From Mycolicibacterium sp. S2-37 (GTDB lineage Bacteria; Actinomycetota; Actinomycetes; Mycobacteriales; Mycobacteriaceae), in contig NZ_JAFEVR010000003.1 of NCBI RefSeq assembly GCF_017352375.1, positions 62,001-126,000 on the forward strand: a stretch of DNA of 64,000 nt, written 5' to 3'. Positions 9,137 through 17,787 of the stretch are shown here, piece after piece (position 1 is the first letter of the stretch; every line of letters starts with the position of its first letter). The position numbers were made by a program, and so were the translations under genes. The notes under the pieces were generated by a model, which had not been told where the DNA came from, searched no databases, and worked only from the letters and a program-made list of their open reading frames with translations.

Positions 9137-10333
9137 ATGGCCCGCGAGAACTCCCGAGCGTTCGACCCTCACCTGGCTGCCAGATTCGCCGCCAACCGCA
9201 CCTCCCGCCGCCGCTTCCTCGGCGGCGGCGCCGCGGCGGCCGCCGCGCTCGCCCTGGGACCGGCCGTCCTGGCGGCCTGCGGTTCCGACAGCGGCAGCTC
9301 TCAAACCAGCACCCCGCAGGATGACGGCCCCGCCAGCGGCACCCTGCGGATCTCGAACTGGCCGCTGTACATGGCGGACGGCTTCATCGCGGGCTTCCAG
9401 ACGGCGTCCGGTCTCACCGTCGACTACAAAGAGGATTTCAACGACAACGAGGAGTGGTTCGCCAAGGTCAAGGAGCCGCTGTCGCGTAAGCAGGACATCG
9501 GCGCCGACCTCGCGGTGCCGACCACGTTCATGGCGACCCGGTTGCACGGCCTCGGCTGGCTCAACGACATCAGCGACGCCGGCTGGTCCAACAAGAACAA
9601 TCTGCGCCCAGACCTGCTGGAGGCCAACGTCGATCCGGGCCGCAAGTTCAGTGCGCCGTACATGTCCGGACTCGTCGGCCTCGCCTACAACCGCGCCGCC
9701 ACGGGGCGCGACATCAGGACCATCGACGACCTGTGGGACCCCGCGTTCAGGGGCCGGGTCAGCTTGTTCTCCGATGCGCAGGACGGCCTGGGCATGCTCA
9801 TGATGTCCCAGGGCGGATCGCCGGCGGAGCCGTCGACCGAGGCGGTGCAGAAGGCCGTCGACCTGGTGCGTGAACAGAAGGACAGGGGCCAGATCCGCCG
9901 GTTCACCGGAAACGACTACGCCGACGACCTGGCTGCTGGCAATGTCGCTGTGGCACAAGCCTATTCAGGAGACGTCGTGCAGCTGCAGGCCGACAACCCG
10001 GACCTGCAGTTCGTCGTCCCGGAGTCGGGTGCGACGACGTTCGTCGATGCCATGGTCATTCCCTACACCACGCAGAATCAGAAGGCTGCCGAGGCGTGGA
10101 TCGACTACGTCTACGACCGGGCCAACTACGCCAAACTGGTGGCCTTCGTGCAGTACGTGCCGGTGCTCTCGGATATGACCGACGAACTCAACAAGATCGA
10201 TCCGGCGATCGCGAACAACCCGCTGATCAACCCGTCCAAGGAGACACTGGCCAAAGCGAAGGGTTGGGCGGCGCTCACCGACGAGCAGACCCAGGAGTAC
10301 AACACCATGTACGCCGCTGTGACCGGAGGCTGA
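9137..10333 (+). CDS. potD: spermidine/putrescine-binding lipoprotein
   Basis: The extracytoplasmic substrate-binding protein of the polyamine importer, 398 residues. The N-terminus combines a twin-arginine motif (RRRFLGG, residues 24-30) with a lipobox LAAC (Cys48), so it is probably exported folded through Tat and lipid-anchored. The LRISNWPLYM segment after the linker is the start of the PotD-type periplasmic fold. It lies 74 bases after potA and ten bases before potB. The ATG at 9137 was chosen because upstream open frame overlaps potA. Confidence 0.9.
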   Translation: MARENSRAFDPHLAARFAANRTSRRRFLGGGAAAAAALALGPAVLAACGSDSGSSQTSTPQDDGPASGTLRISNWPLYMADGFIAGFQTASGLTVDYKEDFNDNEEWFAKVKEPLSRKQDIGADLAVPTTFMATRLHGLGWLNDISDAGWSNKNNLRPDLLEANVDPGRKFSAPYMSGLVGLAYNRAATGRDIRTIDDLWDPAFRGRVSLFSDAQDGLGMLMMSQGGSPAEPSTEAVQKAVDLVREQKDRGQIRRFTGNDYADDLAAGNVAVAQAYSGDVVQLQADNPDLQFVVPESGATTFVDAMVIPYTTQNQKAAEAWIDYVYDRANYAKLVAFVQYVPVLSDMTDELNKIDPAIANNPLINPSKETLAKAKGWAALTDEQTQEYNTMYAAVTGG

Positions 10334-10343
10334 CGAAGCACCC

Positions 10344-11219
10344 ATGGCAGGCGTAGCCAGCAGCAGCAGGCAGCGCAGCAGGATCGCCCCGTATCTGATG
10401 ATCCTGCCCGCGCTGGCCTATCTCGCGGTCTTCTTCGTGTGGCCCCTGATCTCGTTGACGCGCACATCGCTGTCGTCGACGGGCGGGTCGGTGTTTCTGC
10501 CGACCCTCACCTTCTCGTGGGACTTCGCCAACTACGGTGAGGCGTTCAGCAGGTTCTCGGACCAGATCTTGCGGTCGTTCGGCTATGCCTTGACCGCGAC
10601 GGTGGTGTGTCTGCTGCTCGCCTACCCGCTGGCGTACGTGATCGCGTTCAAAGCCGGCCGGTTCAAGAACTTGATCCTCGGTCTGGTGATCCTGCCGTTC
10701 TTCGTCACGTTCCTGATCCGCACCATCGCATGGAAGACGATTCTGGCCGACGACGGGTGGGTGGTCAGTGCGCTGGACACGATCGGGTTGCTGCCCAGCG
10801 ACGGCCGGCTGCTGTCGACGAGCTGGGCGGTGATCGGCGGGCTGATCTACAACTGGATCATCTTCATGATCCTTCCCCTCTACGTCAGCCTCGAGAAGAT
10901 CGATCCCCGGCTCATCGAAGCGTCCCGGGATCTGTACTCGTCGAACACCCGCAGCTTCACCAAGGTCATCCTGCCGCTGTCGCTGCCCGGTGTGCTGGCG
11001 GGCAGCCTGCTGGTGTTCATCCCGGCGGCAGGAGACTTCATCAACGCCGAATACCTCGGCAGCACTCAAACCACCATGATCGGCAACGTCATTCAACAGC
11101 AATTCCTCGTGGTCAAGGATTATCCGGCCGCTGCCGCGCTGAGCCTGGTCCTGATGGGCACCATTCTGGTCGGAGTGCTGCTCTACACCCGGGCACTGGG
11201 CACGGAGGATCTGGTATGA
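10344..11219 (+). CDS. potB: spermidine/putrescine ABC transporter permease PotB
   Basis: One of two integral membrane subunits of the polyamine importer, 291 residues with about six transmembrane helices beginning near residue 14. The EASRDLYSSNTRSFTKVILPLSLPG segment is the EAA loop that contacts the ATPase. The stop overlaps the potC start (ATGA at 11216-11219), so expression of both permeases is coupled. Confidence 0.9.
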   Translation: MAGVASSSRQRSRIAPYLMILPALAYLAVFFVWPLISLTRTSLSSTGGSVFLPTLTFSWDFANYGEAFSRFSDQILRSFGYALTATVVCLLLAYPLAYVIAFKAGRFKNLILGLVILPFFVTFLIRTIAWKTILADDGWVVSALDTIGLLPSDGRLLSTSWAVIGGLIYNWIIFMILPLYVSLEKIDPRLIEASRDLYSSNTRSFTKVILPLSLPGVLAGSLLVFIPAAGDFINAEYLGSTQTTMIGNVIQQQFLVVKDYPAAAALSLVLMGTILVGVLLYTRALGTEDLV

Positions 11220-12073
11220 CGACCCAGGCCGGGGCCGCGGTCGCCGCCGCAGCCCAGCAGCCACCACAGCCGAAGACCGTGAAGGGCACCCCGAAGTGGG
11301 GTGATTGGAGTCTGCGGATCGTCGCGGGCCTGGTACTGCTGTACCTGTTCATCCCGATCTTCGTGATCGTGCTGTTCTCGTTCAACGACCCGAAGGGCAA
11401 GTTCAACTACAGCTGGCAGGGCTTCACGTTCGACAACTGGCTCGACCCGTTCAAGTATCCCGCGTTGACCGAGGCGATGAAGTTGAGTCTCAACGTCGCC
11501 GCGGTCTCGACACTGGTCGCGCTGGTGCTGGGCACCCTCGTCGCGATCGCGCTGGTGCGTCAGCGGTGGCGCGGCCAGCGCGCCGTGGACACCTTCCTGG
11601 TGCTTCCGCTCACCGCGCCCGAGGTGGTGATGGGCGCATCGCTGCTGGTGTTGTTCCTCGACCTCGGCTGGGCGACGGGATACGTCACGATTCTGTTGGC
11701 GCACATCGCATTCGAGGTCAGCTTCATCGCGATGACGGTGCGCGCACGGGTGCGGGGGTTCGACTGGACGCTGGAGGACGCGTCGATGGATCTCGGTGCG
11801 AGCCCGACCCGGACGTTCTTCAAGGTGACCCTGCCGCTGATCGTGCCCGGCATCGTCGCCGCAGCGATGCTCTCGTTCGCGCTGTCGCTCGACGATTTCA
11901 TCATCACCTACTTCGTCAGCGGTTCAGCGGTGACCTATCCGTTGTACGTCAACGCGGCGGTCAAGGCGGCGGTGCCACCCCAGATCAACGTGATCGCGAC
12001 CGCCATCCTGGTCATCAGCCTGCTGCTGTTGGCCGCGGGGACGCTCTACCGGCGCAAGCGCCTCGACGCCTGA
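11216..12073 (+). CDS. potC: spermidine/putrescine ABC transporter permease PotC
   Basis: The second channel subunit of the polyamine importer, 285 residues. After a 35-residue alanine- and proline-rich cytosolic tail come about six transmembrane helices. The EDASMDLGASPTRTFFKVTLPLIVPG segment is the EAA coupling loop. It is the last gene of potADBC; the next gene converges with 12 bases between stops, which leaves little room for a long terminator. Confidence 0.9.
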   Translation: MTTQAGAAVAAAAQQPPQPKTVKGTPKWGDWSLRIVAGLVLLYLFIPIFVIVLFSFNDPKGKFNYSWQGFTFDNWLDPFKYPALTEAMKLSLNVAAVSTLVALVLGTLVAIALVRQRWRGQRAVDTFLVLPLTAPEVVMGASLLVLFLDLGWATGYVTILLAHIAFEVSFIAMTVRARVRGFDWTLEDASMDLGASPTRTFFKVTLPLIVPGIVAAAMLSFALSLDDFIITYFVSGSAVTYPLYVNAAVKAAVPPQINVIATAILVISLLLLAAGTLYRRKRLDA

Positions 12074-12085
12074 CATCGGGAGGCC

Positions 12086-12952
12086 TCACCCCACCTCCGC
12101 CGGCACCGGCAGGGCGCGGGCGCCGGTGCGTGCCGCTCCGATTCCCGCCGCGACCACGAACACGATGCCGACCACCGCGGCGGGCCCGGGTACCTGATCC
12201 AGCACGACGAACCCGATCACCAGCGCGAAGGCGGGTTCCAGACTCATCAGGGTGCCGAACGCTGCGGTGGTCAGCCGCCGCAGCGCCAGGAACTCGAGTG
12301 CGAACGGGAACATCGGCAACATGATCGCCAGACCCAACCCGATCAGCAGCAGGTCAGGGGTCAGCCGGTCGAACACGAGGGGGCCGACGGCCACCGTTCC
12401 GACCAGACCCGCCACGGGCATCGAGACCGCCAGACCGTTGATTCCGGACACCGTGTCACCCACCTTCTGAGTGAGCAGGATGTAGCACGCCCAGCACACG
12501 GCGGCGGCGAGCGCGTACGCCACGCCGATCGGATCGACGGTGCCCGACCACGGCTGCGTCATCAGCAATACCCCGACCGCGGCCAGGCCGGGCCAGACCA
12601 GCCGGCGGCTGCCCCGCCCGTTGGCCACCGCCACCCCGAGCGGCCCGAGGAACTCGAGTGCACTGGCCGTACCCATCGGGATGCGGTCGAGCGCCGCCAT
12701 GAACAACAACGTGATCATGGCCGTGACCACGCCCAGCGCCACGCAGGCGGCCAGGCTACGACGCGTGAACCCGGCCGCACGCGGACGCAGGAACGCCAGG
12801 AACAGCAGACCGGCCCATGCCAGGCGTAGCCAGGCCGCACCCTCGGCGCCGACGCGGTCGATCAGCCCGACCGCCACCGCGACGCCCAATTGCACTGAGA
12901 GCATGGCCGTCACGGCCATCACCGTGCCGGCCCGGGCCGATTGATTGACCAT
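12086..12952 (-). CDS. EamA/RhtA-type amino acid or metabolite exporter
   Basis: A 288-residue membrane protein with ten predicted helices arranged as two EamA repeats, of the drug/metabolite transporter superfamily. The [16 protein letters not shown] and [25 protein letters not shown] segments match the RhtA (threonine/homoserine exporter) branch. The substrate is not certain from sequence. It stands alone, divergent from the lipoprotein gene at 13092. Confidence 0.8.
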   Translation of the reverse strand: MVNQSARAGTVMAVTAMLSVQLGVAVAVGLIDRVGAEGAAWLRLAWAGLLFLAFLRPRAAGFTRRSLAACVALGVVTAMITLLFMAALDRIPMGTASALEFLGPLGVAVANGRGSRRLVWPGLAAVGVLLMTQPWSGTVDPIGVAYALAAAVCWACYILLTQKVGDTVSGINGLAVSMPVAGLVGTVAVGPLVFDRLTPDLLLIGLGLAIMLPMFPFALEFLALRRLTTAAFGTLMSLEPAFALVIGFVVLDQVPGPAAVVGIVFVVAAGIGAARTGARALPVPAEVG

Positions 12953-13091
12953 CGATGCATTGAACGGGACAGTTGCCCGCTACGTCCACCGCGTTTTCTC
13001 GGACAGATTGCGAAGACCTGCCCCGGCAAAGGGTTCAGGCGCCGATGATGGGGTAATCACGCGTTGTCTACAGCGCTGCGGAGGGGATGCG

Positions 13092-13568
13092 GTGAACATC
13101 AAGGGGGCCTCCGTCGCGGCGGTCGTCACGGTCGCCGTGACGGCCAGCGGCTGTGGCTACCGAATGGGGGCGGTCTCCCCCGAGGTCGCCCCTGGCTCGA
13201 CGCAGGTCACCGCCGCTGCCGCGGCGTCGATTCGCACGGGCGCCGATACGTCGGCACCGATCCAGGTCGATCAGACGCTACCGCCCAACGCCCAGGGTGA
13301 TCCTGCGTGCGCGTCGCCGCTGGCATGGGGCAGACACCCCCAGGGCCGGGGGGTGCTGGTCACCGTGTTGGCGCAGAATCCGACGACCGTGACGGTGCTG
13401 GTGCGCACGCACTCGGGTACCGATGTGGCCGAACGCGCGGTTCTCCAGCGGAACGATCTGCGCCTCTTCGATTTTCCCGATGTCGGTACCGACACGGTCA
13501 GCGAGGTGCTGATCATGACCAACACCGCGCGCTGCTTCGCCGTGGTGGACCGCGCTACCTTCCCCTGA
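13092..13568 (+). CDS. small lipoprotein of unknown function
   Basis: 158 residues with a signal peptide and lipobox TASGC (Cys21), so probably a membrane-anchored extracytoplasmic lipoprotein. The mature part has two further cysteines (CASPLAW and ARCFAVV) that could pair. I do not recognise the domain. The GTG start at 13092 has GGAGG nine bases before it; upstream open frame lacks a signal sequence. Its last 14 bases overlap the 3' end of the convergent NRPS-like gene. Confidence 0.65.
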   Translation: MNIKGASVAAVVTVAVTASGCGYRMGAVSPEVAPGSTQVTAAAAASIRTGADTSAPIQVDQTLPPNAQGDPACASPLAWGRHPQGRGVLVTVLAQNPTTVTVLVRTHSGTDVAERAVLQRNDLRLFDFPDVGTDTVSEVLIMTNTARCFAVVDRATFP

Positions 13569-16191
13569 CGGGGCGGCCGGCCCGTGCGGCGTTGATCATC
13601 TCGACCACCTCGCCGACGTGGGGCTCGCGGACGATGGAGTGGTGATCGCAGTCGATGACGCGAACCTCGAGGTCGCCGGTCAGTATTCGCGGCCAGATGC
13701 GCGGATCGTCGAGGTTGAGATGACTGCGCACCAGCAGCACCCTGCCCGGCCACGGCCGCGGGCGGTACCGCATTCCCGTGATGAGGCCGACCTCCTCGAT
13801 GGCAGCGGATCGCCGGCGTTGGCCCCCGACGACGAGACCGGCCAACGGCATGGACTTCTGGTGGTCCCACCAGGATCGGAAGTCGGTCGGGACGGTCTCC
13901 TCGAGCGTCACCGTGGCGTCGGGCAGTTCCCCTCTCGCATCGCGCGCCACCCGAGGCGGCAACCACGGGTCGAGCATGACCAGCAGCTCCACCCGCTCCC
14001 CCGCCTCGTCGAGCAGGCGGGCGGTCTCCAGGGCGATGTGGGCACCCAGCGAGTGCCCGAGCACGACGTAGGGACCGTGGGGCTGGACCTGCCGCAGATC
14101 GACCAGGTGTCTGCGGGCCGCCCGCTCGACCGACAGATCCGGAATTGCCCGTTGCTCAAGCCCTTTCGGCTCGTAGGCGTACACCGCGGTAGTCGCTCCG
14201 AGACGCTCGGTCAGTGGGACGAAGCACAGCGACGACGCCCCGGCCCCGGTGAAACAGTGCAGCGGATGCCCGACGATCTCCGGTGCGATGGGGCGCAGCG
14301 GTACCGTCGACGGTCCGAGCTGCTCCCCTCCGGTCGGGTGCGGGCGGTGCTCGCGGGCCGCGGCGAGCTTCTCGGCGAAGTCGGCCACGCAGTGCGCACT
14401 GGCGAGATCGGATTGGTTCAGATCGACGCCGTACCGGCCGCTGACCTCCCGCAGCATCTTGGTGACGGTCAGCGAGTCACCACCGAGCGAATAGAAGCTG
14501 TCGATGCGACCCACCACGTCGACGCCCAGGATCTCGCTCCACATCCGAGCGAGCGCGGTCTCGAGTTCCCCGCGCGGTGGCTCGGCGCCGAAGGACATCG
14601 GCTCGGGCAGCGCCATCCGGTCGACCTTGCCGCGCTCCGTGCGTGGCAATGCCGGAAGAACCACGATGTGAGCGGGCACCATCCACGGCGGCAGATCAGC
14701 GTGAAGTCGGTTCCGTAGCTCCGCGACCGCCGGCGTGCGGGTCGTGGAACTGGGCGCGACGTAGGCGGTCAGGCCGGCGACCGGACCGCCCGCCGCAGTC
14801 ACGACCACCTCGCGGATGTCGTCATAGCACAGTAGCGCCGACTCGATCTCGGCCGGTTCGACGAGGTACCCGCGGATCTTCACCGCAGAATCGGTGCGGC
14901 CGAGCAGGACCAGATCGCCCGCCTCGTCGAGCCGACCGATGTCGCCGCCGAGGAACGTTCGGGTGCCGTCCGGGTTGCTGACGAACCGACTCGAGGCCAC
15001 GGTCGGATCGAGGTAGCCGAGCGCGAGGTGGGCTGAGGTGATGGCGACCGCCCCGTCGGCGTCGAGCTCGATGGTCTTGTGCGGGGCGGGAGTTCCGGCG
15101 GGGATGACACCTCGCGGCAGCGGTGCGTCGGGGGCGATGTCGTGCGCCGAGATGGCGCTGGCCTCCGACGAGCCGACCCAGTTCGTGAAAACCGCTTGCG
15201 GCGCAAGCTCTCTGGCGAGTTGCACGTGGCGCGGATAGGGCGGTTCACCGGTGGTGACGATGCGTTCGACGGCGGGCAGTGTGACGCCACGGGCGGCGTC
15301 GTGCAGCGCCACCAGAAAGGCGGGTGTGCAGACCAGGACCCCGGCCTCGGAGGCAGTGATGCGCTCGAGCGCGTCGGCGGCGGTGGCGTCGCGGGGGTCG
15401 ATGGCGACCACCTCTGCGCCGCAGAGCAGCGAGCCGATCAGCACGTTGAGCCCCGCGCCGAAACTGATCGGCATCCCGAGGGCGACCCGTCGTCCGCCGG
15501 TGATGCCGAAACGGGTGGAGAACAACTCGGCGTCGCACAGCCACATGCCGTGGGGGTGCATCACGGCCTTCGGGGCACCCGTCGACCCGGACGTGAACTG
15601 GATGCTCGTCAGATCGTGGAGGTCTTTTCGTGCGCCGAGGCCGCCGTCGGGCGCGTTCGTGGCGTGCGGCAGGTCGTCGTCGACGGGCACCTCCGCCATG
15701 GCGACGTCGTAAGCGTGTTCGCCCAGGATCTGCCTGATCGCCCGGACCCGGTTCTCCGGCAGCGCCGGGTCCACCATCACCGATACCGCGCTGGATGCGA
15801 AGAGGCCGAGGATCGCCGACACCGTGGCCGGGCGCAGCACTGCGGGGACCAGGACCACGTCGTTGGGGCGGTCCGACCGCGTCGCCGCGACGGCGTACGC
15901 ACCGGCCAGGAGCGCGCCGTAGGTGGCGGTAACGGTCGCAGTACGGATGGCGACCTGGTCGAGGCGCGTGCGCGCGGCGGCCTCGAACGCCGCCGGCACC
16001 GACAGGTGATCCAGCGGCCGGCCCGGGACGTCCGTGCTCAGTTGTGCCGGCGCTCGGACGATTACCGGGGTTCCGCCATGGCGATGATCGGCGGCCCCGT
16101 CCCTGGTTCGTCGCCGCATCCACCATGCGGTGACCACGGCGCAGGTGACGAGAAAGAGAACCACCGAAACGGTGCCTGAGGTGTTAGACAC
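13555..16191 (-). CDS. membrane-anchored NRPS-like protein: adenylation, carrier and thioesterase domains
   Basis: 878 residues. Residues 7-25 form one transmembrane helix followed by RRR, so the enzyme is probably tethered to the inner face. An adenylation domain follows (about 65-530) with A3 FTSGSTGAPKAV at 199-210, GYLD near 392, GGDIGR near 415 and the catalytic GK (Lys522). A carrier domain has LGGDSL with Ser573 for phosphopantetheine. A thioesterase follows with GHSLG (Ser714) and a distal DHH. There is no condensation domain. The position that holds the amino-group-binding Asp in amino-acid-activating domains is Gly245 by my alignment, so the substrate may be a keto, aryl or other carboxylic acid. 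An IdeR-like box lies upstream. The product is unknown. Confidence 0.85.
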   Translation of the reverse strand: MSNTSGTVSVVLFLVTCAVVTAWWMRRRTRDGAADHRHGGTPVIVRAPAQLSTDVPGRPLDHLSVPAAFEAAARTRLDQVAIRTATVTATYGALLAGAYAVAATRSDRPNDVVLVPAVLRPATVSAILGLFASSAVSVMVDPALPENRVRAIRQILGEHAYDVAMAEVPVDDDLPHATNAPDGGLGARKDLHDLTSIQFTSGSTGAPKAVMHPHGMWLCDAELFSTRFGITGGRRVALGMPISFGAGLNVLIGSLLCGAEVVAIDPRDATAADALERITASEAGVLVCTPAFLVALHDAARGVTLPAVERIVTTGEPPYPRHVQLARELAPQAVFTNWVGSSEASAISAHDIAPDAPLPRGVIPAGTPAPHKTIELDADGAVAITSAHLALGYLDPTVASSRFVSNPDGTRTFLGGDIGRLDEAGDLVLLGRTDSAVKIRGYLVEPAEIESALLCYDDIREVVVTAAGGPVAGLTAYVAPSSTTRTPAVAELRNRLHADLPPWMVPAHIVVLPALPRTERGKVDRMALPEPMSFGAEPPRGELETALARMWSEILGVDVVGRIDSFYSLGGDSLTVTKMLREVSGRYGVDLNQSDLASAHCVADFAEKLAAAREHRPHPTGGEQLGPSTVPLRPIAPEIVGHPLHCFTGAGASSLCFVPLTERLGATTAVYAYEPKGLEQRAIPDLSVERAARRHLVDLRQVQPHGPYVVLGHSLGAHIALETARLLDEAGERVELLVMLDPWLPPRVARDARGELPDATVTLEETVPTDFRSWWDHQKSMPLAGLVVGGQRRRSAAIEEVGLITGMRYRPRPWPGRVLLVRSHLNLDDPRIWPRILTGDLEVRVIDCDHHSIVREPHVGEVVEMINAARAGRPVRGR

Positions 16192-16309
16192 TGACCGGAT
16201 ACCGATCAGCCGGAGGCCGGGCGGCGACGGCGTTCACTGTTCTCCGGAGCGCCCAACGCTGCGGCGGGTGTGAAACATGGCGAACTCCGATTCGATTGGC
16301 TAATCACGC

Positions 16310-16328
16310 TTAGCGGAGGCTAGCCTAA
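16310..16328. promoter_or_regulatory. IdeR-like iron box
   Basis: The 19 bases TTAGCGGAGGCTAGCCTAA match the mycobacterial IdeR consensus TTAGGTTAGGCTAACCTAA at 15 positions by eye, including both outer arms. It lies between divergent genes, 118 bases from the NRPS-like start and 89 from the glycosyltransferase start, so it could repress either or both under iron-replete conditions. Regulation is inferred from the motif only. Confidence 0.65.
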
Positions 16329-16417
16329 CTCGCGGTGATCCGGTAATCCCCGATGGCACGGGACCTTCGGCACCGACGTGCGCTGCCGCGCGCACGCGAT
16401 AGGGGAAGGAGCCGACG

Positions 16418-17323
16418 ATGCTCGCCTTCATCACCACGTTGCGCCATCCGCACAATTCGGCCGATTACGGCCGGGTGGAAACGTTGCTCCAGGAAACTCT
16501 GAGCTCCATCGGCCGCCAGGCCTGCAACGACTACGTGGTCATCATCGTCGGCAACCGAAGGCCCACCTTTGCGCTGCCTGCCCGTACCCGATTCGTCCAG
16601 GTCGAGTTCCCGCCGCCATCGCCGCGGGGCGGACCACAGACCGGCATGCCGCCCATCGTCTGGGACAAGGGCACCAAAGCGGCCGTCGGCCTGGTCACCG
16701 CGCGTGAGTTCGCGCCGGAGTACGTGATGTTCGTCGACGCCGACGATTTCGTGCACCGCGATCTGGCCGGCTTCTGCCGGGACCACCCGGGTCAGCCCGG
16801 GTGGGTGGTGAAGCGAGGCTGGATGTACTCGCGCGCCCGCAACACCTACGCACCCAAGTGGAAGCTCTTCCGGATCTGCGGATCCACGTACATCCTGCCG
16901 CTCGAGGCCTACGCGGTGCCCTCAGAATTGAACGCCGGCGCTTCGCAGCACGAGATCTTCGAGGCCGTGGGGGAACTGTTCGAGAACGTGCTCGGGGAAC
17001 ACCGCTACGCCCTGGAGTGGTGGCGGGAGCGAGGCCGGGAACTGCGGCCGCTGCCCTTCCGCGGCACCGTCTACCAGGTCGACACCGGCGAGAACCACTC
17101 CGGCAACGTCCTGCTCGGACCGGGAATGCCCTACCACTCGCGACTGGCCCGGGACTTCGGAATCCAGGCTTCGAAGGGTCCGGCGTCGACGGTGTGGTCG
17201 TCGATCGGCCCGGCGGCGCTGCGGCCGGACATGCGGCTTCCCGCACGACCGGCATTCCTGCGATCCAAGACCAGCTACCTGGCCGACTACACTCCGCCGA
17301 GCCGGGACTGCGAGAGCGCCTAG
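16418..17323 (+). CDS. GT-A-fold glycosyltransferase-like protein
   Basis: 301 residues. The N-terminal [11 protein letters not shown] strand and the MFVDADDF segment (DxD at Asp107-Asp109) mark a GT-A nucleotide-sugar-binding fold, probably glycosyltransferase family 2-like. There is no transmembrane helix, so it should act in the cytosol or at the inner membrane face. The start ATG has AAGGAG at normal spacing. The acceptor is unknown. It is divergent from the adenylation-carrier-thioesterase gene, with an IdeR-like box between, suggesting joint iron regulation and perhaps a glycosylated product. Confidence 0.7.
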   Translation: MLAFITTLRHPHNSADYGRVETLLQETLSSIGRQACNDYVVIIVGNRRPTFALPARTRFVQVEFPPPSPRGGPQTGMPPIVWDKGTKAAVGLVTAREFAPEYVMFVDADDFVHRDLAGFCRDHPGQPGWVVKRGWMYSRARNTYAPKWKLFRICGSTYILPLEAYAVPSELNAGASQHEIFEAVGELFENVLGEHRYALEWWRERGRELRPLPFRGTVYQVDTGENHSGNVLLGPGMPYHSRLARDFGIQASKGPASTVWSSIGPAALRPDMRLPARPAFLRSKTSYLADYTPPSRDCESA

Positions 17324-17787
17324 TCAGCGCCGGGTTCGTAGCCGCAGATCGCCTCGACCTTGTCGGCGGACGCGCTGGTCGGATCGAATTCGTAGTCCAG
17401 CCACTCCCGTGCCAACCGGCGCGCGAGTTCCAGACCGATGACGCGCTGGCCCAGGCACAGCACCTGCGCGTCGTTCGAGAGCACCGACCGTTCGACGGAG
17501 AAGCTGTCGTGCGCGGTCACGGCACGGATTCCGGGCACCTTGTTGGCGCTAATCGCCACCCCCAGACCCGTACCGCACACCAGGAGCGCGCGGTCGGCCT
17601 TACCCTCGGCGACGAGCCGGGCCGCGGCCACCGCGATGTGCGGGTACGCAGTGTTCTCATCGGTCCCCACGCCGATGTCGGTGACCTCGGCCACCCGCTC
17701 ATCGGAGCGGAAGTCACCCTTGAGGGCTTCCTTGTATTCATAGCCGGCGTCGTCGGATCCGACGACGATGCGGAGGCCGGAGGTCAT
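17320..17787 (-). CDS. RpiB/LacAB-family sugar-phosphate isomerase (probable D-erythrulose-4-phosphate isomerase)
   Basis: 155 residues with the RpiB fold: N-terminal [17 protein letters not shown], then the [16 protein letters not shown] anion-binding loop with the catalytic Cys and the [21 protein letters not shown] segment. RpiB proteins interconvert aldose and ketose phosphates. In the M. smegmatis tetritol pathway a member of this family (DerI) converts D-erythrulose 4-phosphate to D-erythrose 4-phosphate, and its linkage here to a DhaK-type kinase by an ATGA overlap supports the same role. Classical ribose-5-phosphate isomerase remains possible. The ATG at 17787 is the only start that yields the family N-terminus. 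Confidence 0.8.
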   Translation of the reverse strand: MTSGLRIVVGSDDAGYEYKEALKGDFRSDERVAEVTDIGVGTDENTAYPHIAVAAARLVAEGKADRALLVCGTGLGVAISANKVPGIRAVTAHDSFSVERSVLSNDAQVLCLGQRVIGLELARRLAREWLDYEFDPTSASADKVEAICGYEPGAD

